Notes: generated from the letters alone by a model not told the origin. Counted from the stretch's first letter, positions 1-15,289 are shown. The stretch: 64,000 nucleotides of DNA from Ceratopteris richardii (GCA_020310875.1 CM035417.1:110763148-110827147); one strand, 5' to 3'. Numbers and translations: made by a program.

Positions 1-128
1 GCTAGATCAACTTATTAGGGCTAATTGGAAGTTTGTCTTTTTGGGTGCATTGAATGCATCATGCCCTTTGTTTTTATGAGTCCAATTAGATGCTAACTCT
101 AGGATATTATAGACAATAACACATAAAA

Positions 129-278
129 GGTAGGGGTAGAATTGGGGAAAACTTACCCACCATAGAATTATCATGTCAATGATGGAAAGACCATAGAGAG
201 AGAGGTAGGGGTAGAATCGGGGAAAACTTACCCACCATAGAATTATCATGTCAATGATGAAAATACCATAGAGAGAGA
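129..278. repeat. Two-copy 75-bp tandem repeat
   Basis: Two head-to-tail copies of a 75-bp unit start at 129 and 204, each beginning GGTAGGGGTAGAAT and ending in a GA-rich run. They differ at only a few bases by eye. The open frame on the minus strand here simply reads through the two units and is not taken as a gene. Confidence 0.85.
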
Positions 279-3200
279 GATCTAAGGCTCTATTTTCTTC
301 GTAATAAGCAAAAGAATTATTTGATGATTTTAAAATTACATTTTTGTGGGGAAACCAAGCTTATTTATTTGATTGCCACCTATTTCGTACCTACCTTTCC
401 AATGTTGTTCTTCCTTAACTTTGTCCCTCTTGTACTGTTCATATGTTTTTTATGTACATGCTCATTTATATAGGAGTATATGCGAACATTGCATTTATTG
501 ATAGTTGGGTGCACTTCCATTACATTTTAATAAGCTACATTTATTTTTCTTTGAACTTCCTAAAATATATTAACCATGATTGGATTTGTGGGCTATTAAT
601 ATAATTTTCAGATGGTCAAAACATTCTTGTGTCTGGGGTTTGAAGTATACTATGTGGTTGCTACCATTGCTATGATTGTCAAATGCTCAGGATATTCTTG
701 AATGTGGTGGTTTAAAGTGTATGTTGTGGTAGTTGTTTTATAATTATGCAAAGGCCTATGGGTTGAACTTGGTTCATGTTTTCTCAAAGTGAAGTGGTTA
801 ACTATAGGCTTTTTCAAAAAGGCTGAATGTTCCTGGAATGAAGTTGTTTCATTGTCATCATTTTAATTCCTACCTTGGAGGTTAAAGGCCACCATGGGCC
901 TACATGCCACTATATGGCTATGGGTAAAGACCTTTTTAAACCATTCTATTTATTTGAGAAAGATCCTACTACTCATTGATTTGTGTTTGCTTAGAGGAGG
1001 ATCTCAAGTTTTTCTAGGCCTTTTTGCTATAGGCCACACAATTTTGCAATCATGTTGACACAAGCATTAGTCTAGGAATCTCAGAAACAAGCGTAGTATT
1101 GATAAAGGCTGGATGATCATATGCACCAGCTCTAATGGAAAATCACCTTTCATATCATGTACTGCATGAGATTAGGTGAGATTTTGATTGAGTAAAAAAT
1201 TAATGTAACACATTAATTTGAAAAAGACCATGGATTTGTAAATAATAAGAGGTCCTAAATGAAGGGAGGACACTTTGAAATAAGTAAAAAGTGAAAATAT
1301 AACAATCATGATGATTGGGCATAGTTTGCTGAGTAGCTTTGGTAGTGTTTGATGCTTTGGACATTGTTTGCACCATACCTAGAAGCCCAATGTAAGTATT
1401 TCTTATATACACTATTATTCTTGTTTTAGTGGTGAAAGCCATGATTCAATTCTCATGGATGGTTGTATGTTTAGGCTCCAAGAGACTCATGAAACTTAGA
1501 GATGCACTTGCACATGGTAGTGGGTATGCAGAGCATTGGAAAAGAAAAGATTAATCATTCATCAACTGAGATGTGGCTTTTTTTTGTAATCCATATGAAG
1601 CTTTGGGAGATGATTTTTTGATCCTTCAACTCATTGATCCTCTAATAAAATAGCCAAGCCATATAAGAACTGATCATTGTGAGATTTGATGGTATGAGCA
1701 GACTTTACTAATCGGGCAGAGTTAGTGTCTTTCAGTGCCAAGAGTAGATCTCTGATACTAATGAATTTCTTTCCCACCGATCTAGTTGAAGACCAAGCTT
1801 GCATTCATAATTATGCACCATTGTTACATGTGCTTCCTGTTTGTTATAATTTTGTAGGGAAAAGATGACCAAATTATCTTGTTGTGGATTTTTACAAGGT
1901 AATTTGTGAAGAAAAAGTTGTGCCATAGGATTTGTCACTCATTCTGCCATGTGAATGACACTGGATGGTCTCTGAGAAATATACTTGATGGATGTATGGT
2001 TTGATTTGACAATTGACTTGTCCAAAATGGATGTATGGTATGTTTTGGTTTTGGGTATGTTGGTCTGACTTTGTTTAATTTTAAAGCACTTTGATTGCTT
2101 GGCCTCTTTCATTGGCTTTTATAACTTGAATTTTGCCATGTTTAGACCTGCTCCCAATTATTGGTTTGATACCATTGTTTTAAGCTACCTTTTTTGGACC
2201 TTGTGAGGCTTGGCAACACATATGGTTACAAATTAGTAGTATTTATCATTGTAAGTTAGTATGTGTATGACAAAAACATGACGGTTTGGCATAAACATGT
2301 CATTCTAAATAAAAATATTTAATCTCTACTATAGAATGCTAAGTTAATCCTTGCCTTGAACAAACTTGCTAGTGGGAACACACAATTCTCGATCTCTGGC
2401 TCCTATAGATCAGGGATTTGGAATGGTTTTGATACCAATCTTTTGCATTATCATGGCTTGGTCATGGTAAGATCTGTTAGGTGTGGTATTGTTTGGAACT
2501 CGATTAGTTTTAGATGCACTTATTGACATAAGAGACGTGACTCTAGATTCATCCTCTGTAATTATTGTTATGATTATGATAAAAGGTTGTTTTGTTGGAT
2601 TTTGTGTGACCTACTAAGTAACTACATTCTTACTTTGTTCAATTACTTTTGTAAGCTGACTTTTACCATGTCAAGTCCTAGTAAGGGGTATGATTGCTAC
2701 TCTAGGCCTAGTATGGCCTGGTTTAACTTCTCATATGTTTTCTACAATAGATTGATTTGTTGGCATTAGAAAGCTAATAATATCTTACTTCTTTGCATGT
2801 ATTGGATTTATAATTGGCTTCTGTTTTGTCTTATGTGTGAGCATTTACCGAATTCTAACTTAATTATTGATAACCACTTTTCTCACTTGACCATTGCCTT
2901 GATCAATTTCGGTGACAGATTAATTTCTTGTATGCTATAAGTTAACCTCTCTCTTGTTTTAAACTAACCTCCATCTTGTTCAGACTAGATTGTGGATATA
3001 GACAAGTCTTCAACCCTGACTTCTTCATATCTGATCCTTGGTATGTGTCTAATATCAACATCATCTTTTGGCATCAGATATTTGTCAATAGTGTGCTTCT
3101 TTGCACTTAGTGGTTAGATAAAAGACCTCCGTATTTTCATGCATCTGAGTGGCTATTTAAGGACAACTTATTTTCTTGCAATTGCTGCAATTTCCTTGAA

Positions 3201-3400
3201 ATTGTATGACTTGCTTAGGAATGAGGGACATAATTTTCATGAATTATTTGTAAGTAAATTCCTTTCGAGAACAAATTAGGTATTAGGTATGATTGCCTCT
3301 CAAATCTTGAGTTGAATAGGTACAAGCACTAATATGTGTTTTGATTAGAGTGAGAAGTTGGCATAAGAAACATAACAAAATCTTACTTCTCTACAACTAA
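279..3400. other. Gene-poor AT-rich spacer, nothing recognised
   Basis: About 3.1 kb of AT-rich sequence. The longest frames are under 90 codons, show no recognisable motif and are not bounded by convincing splice sites. I see no LTR, terminal inverted repeat or RNA gene. Old unrecognisable transposon sequence is likely but not shown. Confidence 0.5.
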
Positions 3401-3632
3401 TGGGTTTATAAAATTATTCCTTTCCTCCTTATGTTTACCAGTTTGCGACGACTTCTTGTGGACAACAAGGTGAACCTTTCAAAATGGAATGATTGGATTA
3501 ATGTCCTTTGATTGATTCTAATGATTACAGATAATAAACCTTGCCAACCTAGGATGAAATTTGTTAGTGCTATTGAAATCTTAGAGACTTTCCCTCTTGG
3601 TAAGATAGTTTTCAACTTTTAGTGTGTTGTCA

Positions 3633-3872
3633 ATGGATCAGATTAAGATTCTTTCTCTCAACTTAAGGGTCTAACAAATCCTACTAGGGCCAAAGTTATC
3701 AGTATGTGGTTGAAAGATCTTAGCTTTGTTCATGACATTATTTTCTTGTAGGAAATCAAAATCTCTGACTTTAAACTTAAGTCCAATCCAAAGATTTTAT
3801 CGGCTACGCATAATTGGTATACCACTAACCATGTCTCTAGATAAGGTGGAGCCGTTATTGGGATTGTGTATA
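3633..3872 (+). pseudogene. LINE (non-LTR retrotransposon) endonuclease fragment
   Basis: Translation from 3633 gives a block resembling the start of the apurinic-type endonuclease domain of plant LINE ORF2: LSLNLRGLTNPTRAKV, then IIFL-stop-EIK where the family has the catalytic LQE(T/H)K motif, then a GGAV motif near 3848. The expected catalytic Gln-Glu is interrupted because the Gln codon reads TAG, and a second stop (TAG) lies just before GGAV. The fragment is short (about 80 codons) and runs into a GT-rich minisatellite, so RT and the 3' end are missing. Upstream sequence from about 3410 may be ORF1 or linker of the same element. LINE assignment rests on motif order seen by eye. Confidence 0.55.
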
Positions 3873-3879
3873 GGCAAGT

Positions 3880-4275
3880 ATGTATGCATTTGGTTTGATT
3901 CAAATTTCATATGTATGACAATGCATGTGTGGATAGTTATGGGCAGTTATGTATCTACTTTGATTGATATGTATGCCATGTGCAAGTATAGGCAAGTATT
4001 TATATGCACAACAATGCATATGATGCTTTGATTGATATGTATGTGAGGTGTGTGTAGATGTGGGTAGGTATGTATATGCACATGTATGTAGAGGATTTGA
4101 TTGATATGTATTAGATATGTATATGCACATTTATGTATATGTAGGTGTGGAAAGGTATGTGTAGGTATATATGTATATGCTTTGCCTAATGTGTATGGCA
4201 ATGCATGTGTGGGTAATTATGGGCAGCTATGTATATGCACATGTATGTATATGCCTTGATTGATAGGTATGCCAA
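3880..4275. repeat. Degenerate GTAT/GCAC-rich minisatellite
   Basis: Repeated phrases such as TTGATTGATATGTATG and GTATATGCACATGTATGTA recur at irregular spacing across about 400 bp. Long minus-strand frames rich in His, Tyr and Thr are translations of the repeat. The array lies directly after the LINE fragment. Confidence 0.65.
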
Positions 4276-4847
4276 ATGTGTGCAAGTTTGGGCCACACTA
4301 ATAAGTATGATGTTTTCTCTGTATTCATTCCACTTGTTTTGGGAAATTTGACTTGTCAAGTTTTGGAAACTGAGGATTAATGCATGTTGGAGGGTCATAT
4401 ATGATTATTATTGGTTGAAAATTTTATGATATATTGTGATTTACTATGTGACATTTGTGACTAGTTTCTCCTATGATAGGTTCCATTCTGGCATCCTCGA
4501 GCCATGATATTCTGTATTTACCATGAATCATTAGACTTTTGCTATAGTGGGGGTACATGTTTGGTGGTTTGTTAAGTTGGGAGTTTTTTTGATCAAGGGT
4601 ACATCTGACAAGTTGTAGCCTTGAAGGTTTCATGTATTTCAATACACTCCTTGATCAATTCGTGAATCAAGAATCTTTGAATGATTGTATTTATCCTACA
4701 CTTATGATTCTTAATGATCATTTCTCATGAAGCTTCTTTGAGATTGAAAGTTGTAATGGCTAGAGTCAGGTTGTAAAAAATGCACTACCACTAGTCTATC
4801 ATGATCATTTACTTTCACAATCCTCATTTGATTAATGGCCTTTTCTA

Positions 4848-5142
<295 letters not shown>

Positions 5143-5416
5143 TTAGGATTTTTACATGGCTTACACATAGATAGAGAAAGATTTAGGGTTTATTAATTCA
5201 GATTAGTATGTATACATAAATTCATATAATATTAAGATTTTAAGATCTATATTAGTATATATACATAAATACATAAAAAAATAGAGCTTTAAGTTTTCAT
5301 ATTTTCATAAACAGAGATAAATGCAAAATTAGGATTTTACGATTTAGAATAGTTTATATATACATAAGTACGTAGAAAATTAGTTTTTTAGGTTTCTTTA
5401 CAAATAAATGAACAGA

Positions 5417-5537
<121 letters not shown>

Positions 5538-5674
5538 AAAGTTTTGAGTTTTTATATTTCTATATAGATAAATACAAAATTAGGGTTTCATGATAATGTA
5601 TGAAGAGTGTCTCAATGTCTCTATGTATGTGTGCATTTGTATCTCATTGTATATTTCTATGTATATGTATGTGT

Positions 5675-5905
5675 GTATAGATATGCACATGTTCAAGTGT
5701 ATGTTGTGTATATGTATGCAAGTGTGCATGTGTATGTGTCCATGTATGTGTATATGTCCATGCATGTATGATTGTATAGATGTGCACATGTTCAAGTGTA
5801 TGTAGTGTATATGTATGCAAGTGTGCATGTGTATGTGTCCATGTATGTGTATGTTTCCATGTATGTATATGCATTATGTGTGCATCTATGAAATGCATGT
5901 GCATT
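5675..5905. repeat. About 99-bp GT-rich minisatellite
   Basis: The phrase CACATGTTCAAGTGTATGT recurs at about 5686 and 5785, giving a 99-bp period. Each unit ends in tetranucleotide-like TATG/CATG runs. Open frames on both strands follow the repeat and have no independent support. Confidence 0.75.
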
Positions 5906-7190
5906 GTGCATGTGTTTCTATCCTATGGTTAGTGAAGGTGAAGAAAAGTTTCACCAAGAAATGGAAGAATAAGGTAGTAAAATTGAAGATGATTACAATG
6001 GAAATATAGTAGAAGAGGTGATTTAGCATAGTGAATGATATCAAATACTCAAACATTTCTATAGTTTTTAGTGTGGTTATCACAAAAACTCACATGAAAT
6101 TTTATATTTCAAATGGAAATTATCATTCAAATTTGCCATTTTTTTTATATCTTAGATGGAAGTTCTCATCAAAATTTGACCAAAATTTTATATTATAATA
6201 TGACATACTTTGAGAAATTCGCCCATATTTATATAGTTTCGAGTCAAGGGGGTGCTGTTATTTGTCACCCTGCCTCTCATCTTTGTGCATTACCATCACT
6301 CCTCAAGCATCACAAATCCTAGTTGATGCATAAATGACACTATTTTTGGGATAGTTCTATGTATATGTTGGTACTCTGATTTACAATTATATTAACTTAT
6401 GCTGAATTACTCCATCATCTTCAAGTTAAACACAACCGTATATGTACTAAGACAATAGAAATTATGCCCTTAAATAAAAGAATATTTGTGTTTGTGAATT
6501 TATGTTTTACCTTGGCTACCACCAGAACTCCTCTCATATATCAAAGAATTTTGGAAGACCAGTCACATTCCTTTCTACTCCTTGGAATTTTTCATTTAGA
6601 AAATCTACAAGTTTTGTGCAACATCCATATAACAACTCAAAGAACCGAATTGAAATGCAAGAGGCACCATATATATCCCCTAGGTTGTATGATGGTATGT
6701 ATCACCCCTCTTTCTAATAGATGTTCCCAGTTAACCACTTATACTCCTATGATAGATATTGTCCCATCATATTTATAGTGTACTTTCTTATGCCATCCAA
6801 ATTCAGTATTTCAATGCTCTACATAATTTCTCTAATGTCCAACTACTGAATTCAAGCTGTGCATCTTCTTGCAACGTTGTAGTGTACACCAGTCTCTATT
6901 CGAAACTTGAAACTTACCACTATATGATGTAATCATACCAAGCTTAGCTTCATGATGCCTTTTTTTGCAACATTTTTGTTTGCTTTCATCATATGCGACT
7001 CATTCTTTTCCATGCTTTTATTTTATACATTTCCTCTCATATTCTTGTTGTTCGTTGTTGTGAGCTTTTTATTTAAATCAGTTTATTTGATTTTTTTGTT
7101 GTATTTGATTCTATTTTATTTTTTTGTCTTATATTGATATTATTATTTTGATGTATTGCTTCCACACTAGATATATACAAAAATATACAA
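5906..7190. other. No gene recognised
   Basis: AT-rich sequence with short frames only (longest about 104 codons at 6464-6778, no recognisable domain). A GGAV motif near 6250 recalls LINE endonuclease, but neighbouring residues do not extend the match. Confidence 0.4.
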
Positions 7191-7195
7191 CATTC

Positions 7196-9789
<2,594 letters not shown>

Positions 9790-10139
9790 ATGTTGTGTGT
9801 GTCTAAAAAATGATTTTTCTTTTGTTAAAGAGAACAAAAATTTATTAACAACAGAAGAGATAAAATAAAAAGAGAGGTGATACAATGGAGGCCAAAACGC
9901 CTATCTACCCTAGCTTAGGGCAGTCACCAATATGATCAAGGATAGTAGAGAGCTTAACTAAGTAGCTTGATAATTCTTTCATCTCATTTGTGCAAGGTCA
10001 ACGCTTTTGATCTTATTCTTCTCTATAACAAGACTCTATGATGCTTGACTTGGGGGAGATTTTACACTCTCTAATCCTTCTAATCAAGGGGTCAAATCAT
10101 TATGGACCATTATCCCGACATACGACCAAAGTTTTAAGC
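9790..10139 (-). other. Possible LINE 3' end, split by element A
   Basis: On the minus strand, sequence right of element A (15,437 to 15,290) continues into 10,139 to 9,790. It ends in a T-rich stretch with an AATAAATTTTTG motif followed by an A-rich tail, a layout typical of plant LINE 3' ends. The coding part is too decayed to identify a domain, so this is a suggestion based on tail structure. A simpler reading is ordinary spacer into which element A inserted. Confidence 0.25.
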
Positions 10140-10369
10140 TGTTGATATATTTAGGTAGTGATGTGTGTGAACACTCTAGGACCACCGGGGCACTTTTTTC
10201 CCTTTTTAGGAGGTTTTTTTCCCCCGGCTTGTGTATACGCCTATTTCCCTAATGGGCTACTTATCTTTGCACATTCTCTAGTAATACATTCAGTATTGTG
10301 TGTTGTGCTCCAAGCTTCTTCTTCTTCCTTGTGCTGTTCGTGTGCTTCTACAGACGTCTAACTCCAACA
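10140..10369 (+). repeat. Element A 5' LTR
   Basis: 230 bp starting TGTTGATATA and ending CTCCAACA, matching 15,061-15,289 along its whole length. It holds the element's presumed promoter and polyadenylation region, but no TATA box is obvious. One T-run length difference accounts for the one-base size difference. Confidence 0.93.
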
Positions 10370-10371
10370 AT

Positions 10372-10383
10372 TGGTATCAGAGC
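10372..10383 (+). other. Element A primer binding site
   Basis: TGGTATCAGAGC lies two bases after the LTR. This is the standard plant primer site, complementary to the 3' end of initiator tRNA-Met, where minus-strand cDNA synthesis would start. Confidence 0.93.
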
Positions 10384-10724
10384 AGGTCGTCGCTTCATCT
10401 AGGGCGCCGTCAACACTCCTCCGTTTGCAATCTCAGATTCGCACAAATTTTGGTGAGCATACTCAGGGTGTTTCTGAGATCAAAACGGCTTCGCTTTGTG
10501 GTGCCAAAATCGTGATCTGAGCTCGTTTCGGCCTCTGAACGCACTATCACAGTGCTTGTGCAGGCTATTTCATCTTTTTATGCCAAAGGTGTATACCTGT
10601 TTCTGTTCGCCAGTATAAGCGTCTCAAAGTCTGCTACAGGTTTAGCAGAACTCGTCTAGGCAGTTTCGTTCGACTTTTTGAGATACAGTCAATTTTTTGC
10701 ATCAAGGTATTTTAGTCACCGGCC

Positions 10725-11729
10725 ATGGCTGAAAGCAGTGATGTATTCCGTATGTTGGTTGTTGAGGACAAGTTGGATGGTACCAACTACCCATTATGGG
10801 CTTATATGATGCAACATGTATTGGTTGCAAAAGGATTGTGGAACATTGTGCAGGGTGTTGAAAGACGTCCTGTTACACCTGTAACAAAAGGTACTGCGAA
10901 TACAGGTGCTGGAGCTGATGAAGATGGTGTCGAGGATGATATTGTGCAGATTCCTGTTTGTACTGCTGTTTCTGTTGCCCCTACTGTAGAGCAGATTCGC
11001 TGGGATGGCAGAGATGCCCAGGCACATGCATTGATAGCTTTGTCTGTCAAACGTGCCATTATTCCTCATATTCGCTCTTGTAGAACAGCTAAGGATGCTT
11101 GGGATACGCTTAACACATTGTACCAAGCTAGGAATGAGGCTCGTGTTGCTTACCTTCAAAAACAGTTGGAGAGTGAGCATATGAATGAAGGTGATTCTAT
11201 CGACAGTTTCCTAACAAAGATCAAAGACTTGAAGGAACAGTTGATTTCTGCTGATGAGGTTATACCAGATAGCTCACTTGTGTAGATCGTTCTGAATGGT
11301 CTTCCTGATTCATATCAGAGTTTTGCTTCTACTCTTCGCTTGATGATGAAAGGCAATCCAAATGCCTTGTCATTTGAAGAGTTAGTCTTTGTTCTATTGC
11401 AGGAAGATCTGTCCAGGCAAAACAGGTCCATTATGCGTGTTCCAGATCAAGCTTTCCTGGCTAGTCAGAAGGGCAAAGGAAAATGGAGCTCTTCTACTAG
11501 TAAGCAGAAATCTGCAAATGCTGCACATTCAAAGAACCAGGATAAAGATGAGAAGAAATCAGAAAAGCAGAAATTGTTTTGCAAGTACTGTAAACGGAAT
11601 GATCATAGCATAAAGAACTGTCCAAAAATGGCTGCTAAAGAGGCAAAGAAGAAAGAGGCTGGAATGGTTGTTGCAGAGGCCTCTACACCAAAAACAGAGT
11701 CTGCAAATCTTGTGCAGGAAGAAGAATGG
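10725..11729 (+). pseudogene. Element A gag (capsid/nucleocapsid) region
   Basis: Starts at ATG 10725 after a 340-bp leader. The N-terminus carries the Copia gag signature KLDGTNYPLWAYMM, followed by a UBN2-like core (AKDAWDTLNTLYQ) and a basic linker. The zinc knuckle CKYCKRNDHSIKNC sits at 11,580-11,621 with all C-C-H-C ligands intact. A TAG at 11,283 replaces the Gln codon (CAG) that sibling B keeps, so only a 186-residue truncated gag could be made from this start. Gag would package element RNA into cytoplasmic virus-like particles. Confidence 0.9.
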
Positions 11730-13489
11730 GGGTTTACTACTGTCTGCAGTTTTGACCCATCTTCTCATGAGCAGTGCATGTCTGCAGTAGACTCAGATGT
11801 TTGGTATTTTGACAGTGGGGCAACCAAACATATTACCTCGCAGCGTAGTTTCTTCTCTTCACTCGAGCCTGCCCCTATAGGGAATACTGTTACATGCGCC
11901 AACTCCTCTTATCCTGTTATGGGAGTTGGTAAGATCATTTTGACTACTGCTGATGGTAGTTCTTTCACTTTGTCAGATGCTTTATTTGTGCCAGGGATCG
12001 AAAAGAACCTATTATCAGTTTCTACATTAGCCAAGATTGGCTTGGTTGTGAAATTTTTTGATGACAGGTGTACAATTCATGATCTGTCAACTGGCGATGT
12101 GATTATTTATTCTGGCATTTTATGTCATGGGCTGTATAAGCTCATAGACTATGAAAGATCTGAAAATGATTTGGCATGTGCAGTTAATGATTCTCAAGCT
12201 ATGTCAGATGCAAAACTTTGGCATGCATGCTTTGGTCATCTGAATTTTGCTAGTTTGCTACGCCTGTAGAAATCTGAAATGGTGTCCTCTTTGCCCAAAC
12301 TTGAGGCACCTAGAAAACATGTTTGTGAAGGCTGTATTTTGGGCAAAATGCAGTGTTCCTCCTTTCCAAAAGATGGTTCAGTTCGGGCTACACAGAAATT
12401 GCAGCTTGTACATAGTGATGTCTATACTCCTATGCGGACACCCTCTTTTGGAAATTACCTTTACTTCATGACTTTCATTGATGATTTTTCCAGGCATGCA
12501 TGGGTATATCCACTCAAAGCAAAGTCCGAAGTGTTCAAGTGCTTTAAACAGTTTTTGGTTTTGGCTGAAAATCTGTCAGCATGAAAAATAGGCACCCTCC
12601 GTTCTGATCGAGGGGGGAATATATGTCTTCTGATTTTAATGCATTTCTGGCTGAACGTGGGATAAAACACCAGTGTACAGTGCAGTATACACCTCAACAG
12701 AATGGAGTTGCTGAACGAAAGAACAGGTCACTCATGGAGATGGCGAGGTGCATGGTCAAAAGTCAAGATTTACCACATAGTTTTTGGCTCGAGGCTGTCA
12801 TGTGTGCAGCATATGTACTGAACAGGTGTCCCACTAAAGCGCTGCAGTCTATCACTCCATATGAGGCTTGGCATGACCGCAAGCTATCTCTTTCTCATCT
12901 GCGTGTTTTTGGTTGTTTGGCATATGCACTAGTGCCTGAACAACATCATAGAAAATTGGATGATAAGGCAGTAAAATGTATTTTTGTTGGGTACAGTTCT
13001 GAAAGTAAAGGCTATCGTCTGTATCATCCACACACTAAACACATTCTGATTAGCCCTGATGTTGTCTTTGTGGAAGATGCTATTCAGCCATTGCTTTCAT
13101 GTACTAAGGAGACATCTGTTAGCTCCAAAGACATGTATGATACTTTGATGCCTCTTTTTATAGGTGGATAGTCTAGTGCTTGTCGTAATGAGGCAACTTC
13201 TCAGCCTTCGCAGGTTTCATATGATGATGCAGATCATTCCATTTCTGATTCAGATTTACATGATGCACTTGTTGATGAGAGAGCTGATATTGAGCAGGAA
13301 AAAACTATGCCAAAATGGCTGGTGCAGACTTTGTGTGACAGTAAATTAGATGCACCTTTGTCATATCGTACTCGTTGAAGCTCTCATAGTGCCTCCTTTG
13401 CATCAGATTGCTATGCTATGGGTGCGTCTAGTCTCTGTGATGAGAATGAGCCCTTTTGTTTTGATGAAGCACAGAATTGAGAAAATTGG
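11730..13489 (+). pseudogene. Element A protease and integrase region
   Basis: The aspartic protease motif DSGATKH lies at about 11,811. Integrase follows: the zinc-binding H-H-C-C module (WHACFGH near 12,220; CEGC at 12,324-12,335), then the core with FIDDFSRHAWVYPL and, after a break, QNGVAERKNR. The core's second Asp motif at 12,605-12,620 has lost one G from a run that is seven long in sibling B, shifting the frame. Stops: 12,267 (TAG for B's CAG), 12,582 (TGA for a Cys codon), 13,169 (TAG for CAG), 13,376 and 13,478 (both TGA where B has TCA). The GKGYRLYHP-type C-terminal block (GYSSESKGYRLYHP) is recognisable. Confidence 0.9.
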
Positions 13490-14986
13490 ATGGCTGCTAT
13501 GCAATCTGAATATGATGCTATAATAAAGAATGGTACATGGTCTTTATGTGACTTGCCTCCTGGCAAGAAGGCCATTGGCACTAAGTGGGTATACAAGCTG
13601 AAGCGTAAACCTGATGGTACAGTTGAGAAGTATAAGGCTAGGCTTGTTTCAAAGGGTTATGTACAGGAAAGAGGCATTGATTTTGATGAGACCTTTGCAC
13701 CTACATGTCGTATGAGTACTGTTCGTAGCATTTGTGCACTTGCAGCCCATCATGGTTGGAATGTACATCAGTTGGACATTAAAACAACATTTCTGAATGG
13801 TGACTTGCATGAAGAAGTGTATGTTTTTCCGCCTCGTGGCTTTGTGTAGAAAGGGCATGAGAACCAGGTGTGCAGGTTAAAGAAGGCATTATATGGTTTA
13901 AAGCAAGCACCACGTGCTTGGTATGAGAAGATACATGCCTATCTACTTGCACATGGTTTTGAGAACAGTCCAACTGAAAGCACCTTATATGTTAAGCGTG
14001 CTAATGATGTGCTTCTAATCATTGCTGTCTATGTTGACGACATGCTGCTCACTGGTCCTATGGAGAAGCATATTGCTGATTTCAAGGCTAATTTGCATGC
14101 CTCATTTGAGATGTCTGATTTGGGGCATTTGCATCACTATTTGGGCATTCAGTTTATGCAAGTTGATGGTGGAATGCCTTTATGTCAAATGAAATATATT
14201 GACACATTATTGCAGCGTTTTGGCCTTGAGGACTGTAAGCCTATTGCCACTCCTATGGAGAGAGGTTTACGATTGACTCTTCATGATGCTGGAGATGCAT
14301 TTGATGCTGTTCTCTATCAGTAGGCTGTGGGATGCTTGATTTACTTATGCATTACTTGGCCAGATATTCAGTTTGCTGTCTCACAGATGAGCAGATTTAT
14401 GCATTGCCTAGGAGTCAAGCATTGGCAAGCGGTTAAGCGCATCTTTTGCTACTTGAGTGGTACTCGGCTACTTGGGTTGTTTTATCCCAAGGGGGGATCA
14501 CTACCGCCAGATTTGCATGCTTTTTTTGACTCTGATTGGGCTGGTTGCTATGACACTCGTGTGTCCACCAGTGGTTTTTGCTTCATGCTTGGTAGCTCAT
14601 GTATATCTTGGTTGAGCAAGAAGCAGCCTACTGTGGCCACTTCCAGTTGTGAGGCTGAGTATAGGGAAGCTTTCACAGCGACTGTTGAGTGTGTGTGGCT
14701 CAGATGCCTTATGGATGATTTGGGTGTTGGCCAGTCTTCTGCCACCACCATCTTCACTGACAGTCAGAGCGCATTGGCAGTTGCGAGGAAACCTATGTTG
14801 CATGCTCGCACTAAGCACATTGAGATGCATTATCACTATGTCAGGGAGAGGTTGTCTGCTAGGGAGATCAGCTTGGCATATGTGCCCACGCAGGAGAACA
14901 TTGCAGACCTTTTCACGAAGGCTCTACCCAGGGAGAAGTTTGAAGCTTTCTGCAAAGCTTTGGGCTTGCTTCCTTTTGTGGAGTGA
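13490..14986 (+). pseudogene. Element A reverse transcriptase and RNase H
   Basis: RT motifs run from KWVYKLKRKPDGTVEKYKAR through DETFAPTCRM and LKKALYGLKQAPRAWYEK to the catalytic YVDD at 14,030-14,041. RNase H follows with DSDWAGCYDTRVSTSG, CEAEYREAF and ARTKHIEMHYH. The frame ends naturally at TGA 14,984-14,986. TAG codons at 13,847 and 14,321 replace Gln codons kept in sibling B (CAA and CAA/CAG context). Catalytic residues that can be seen are intact, so inactivation comes from stops rather than active-site change. Confidence 0.92.
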
Positions 14987-15052
14987 TTTCCACATAGCTT
15001 GGCACTTCCTTATACATGAGTGCCAGCTCCGTGTTCACCGCATCACTCCCAT

Positions 15053-15289
15053 GGGGGATTTGTTGATATATTTAGGTAGTGATGTGTGTGAAAACTCTAG
15101 GACCATCGGGGCACTTTTTTCCCTCTTTAGGAGGTTTTTTCCCCCAGCTTGTATATATGCCTATTGCCCTAATGGGCTACTTATCTTTGCACATTCTCTA
15201 GTAATACATTCAGTATTGTGTGTTGTGCTCCAAGCTTCTTCTTCTTCCTTGTGTTGTTCGTGTGCTTTCCCAGACGTCTAACTCCAACA
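15053..15289 (+). repeat. Element A polypurine tract and 3' LTR
   Basis: GGGGGA at 15,053-15,058 is the polypurine tract that would prime plus-strand synthesis. The 229-bp LTR begins at 15,061 and ends at 15,289 with CCAACA. Differences from the 5' LTR cluster at the G/C-rich first 100 bp and near the end. Confidence 0.93.

Larger units (their letters stand above)
10140..15289 (+). mobile_element. Copia LTR retrotransposon, element A (full length, inactivated)
   Basis: A complete 5.15-kb Ty1/Copia element: 5' LTR, initiator-tRNA-Met primer site, gag, protease, integrase, RT, RNase H, polypurine tract, 3' LTR. Flanks are TAAGC on the left and GAAGC on the right, a 5-bp target duplication with one mismatch. 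The LTRs differ by about 11 substitutions and one indel in about 230 bp by eye, so the insertion is not recent. Compared with sibling B, the single gag-pol frame has eight stop codons (11283, 12267, 12582, 13169, 13376, 13478, 13847, 14321) and one frameshift near 12,612, so it cannot make a full polyprotein. The same family occurs as B (33.5-38.0 kb), E (51.2-57.2 kb) and an LTR remnant at 24.4 kb. Confidence 0.95.

Noticed and set aside
6226-6322. Continuation of the LINE endonuclease (GGAV motif near 6250)
   Set aside because: Only four residues match, and neighbouring residues do not fit the family.
14649-15281. 210-codon plus frame across the RNase H end and 3' LTR
   Set aside because: An alternative frame of pol and LTR; the same shadow occurs in element B at 33,611-34,174, as expected from shared DNA.
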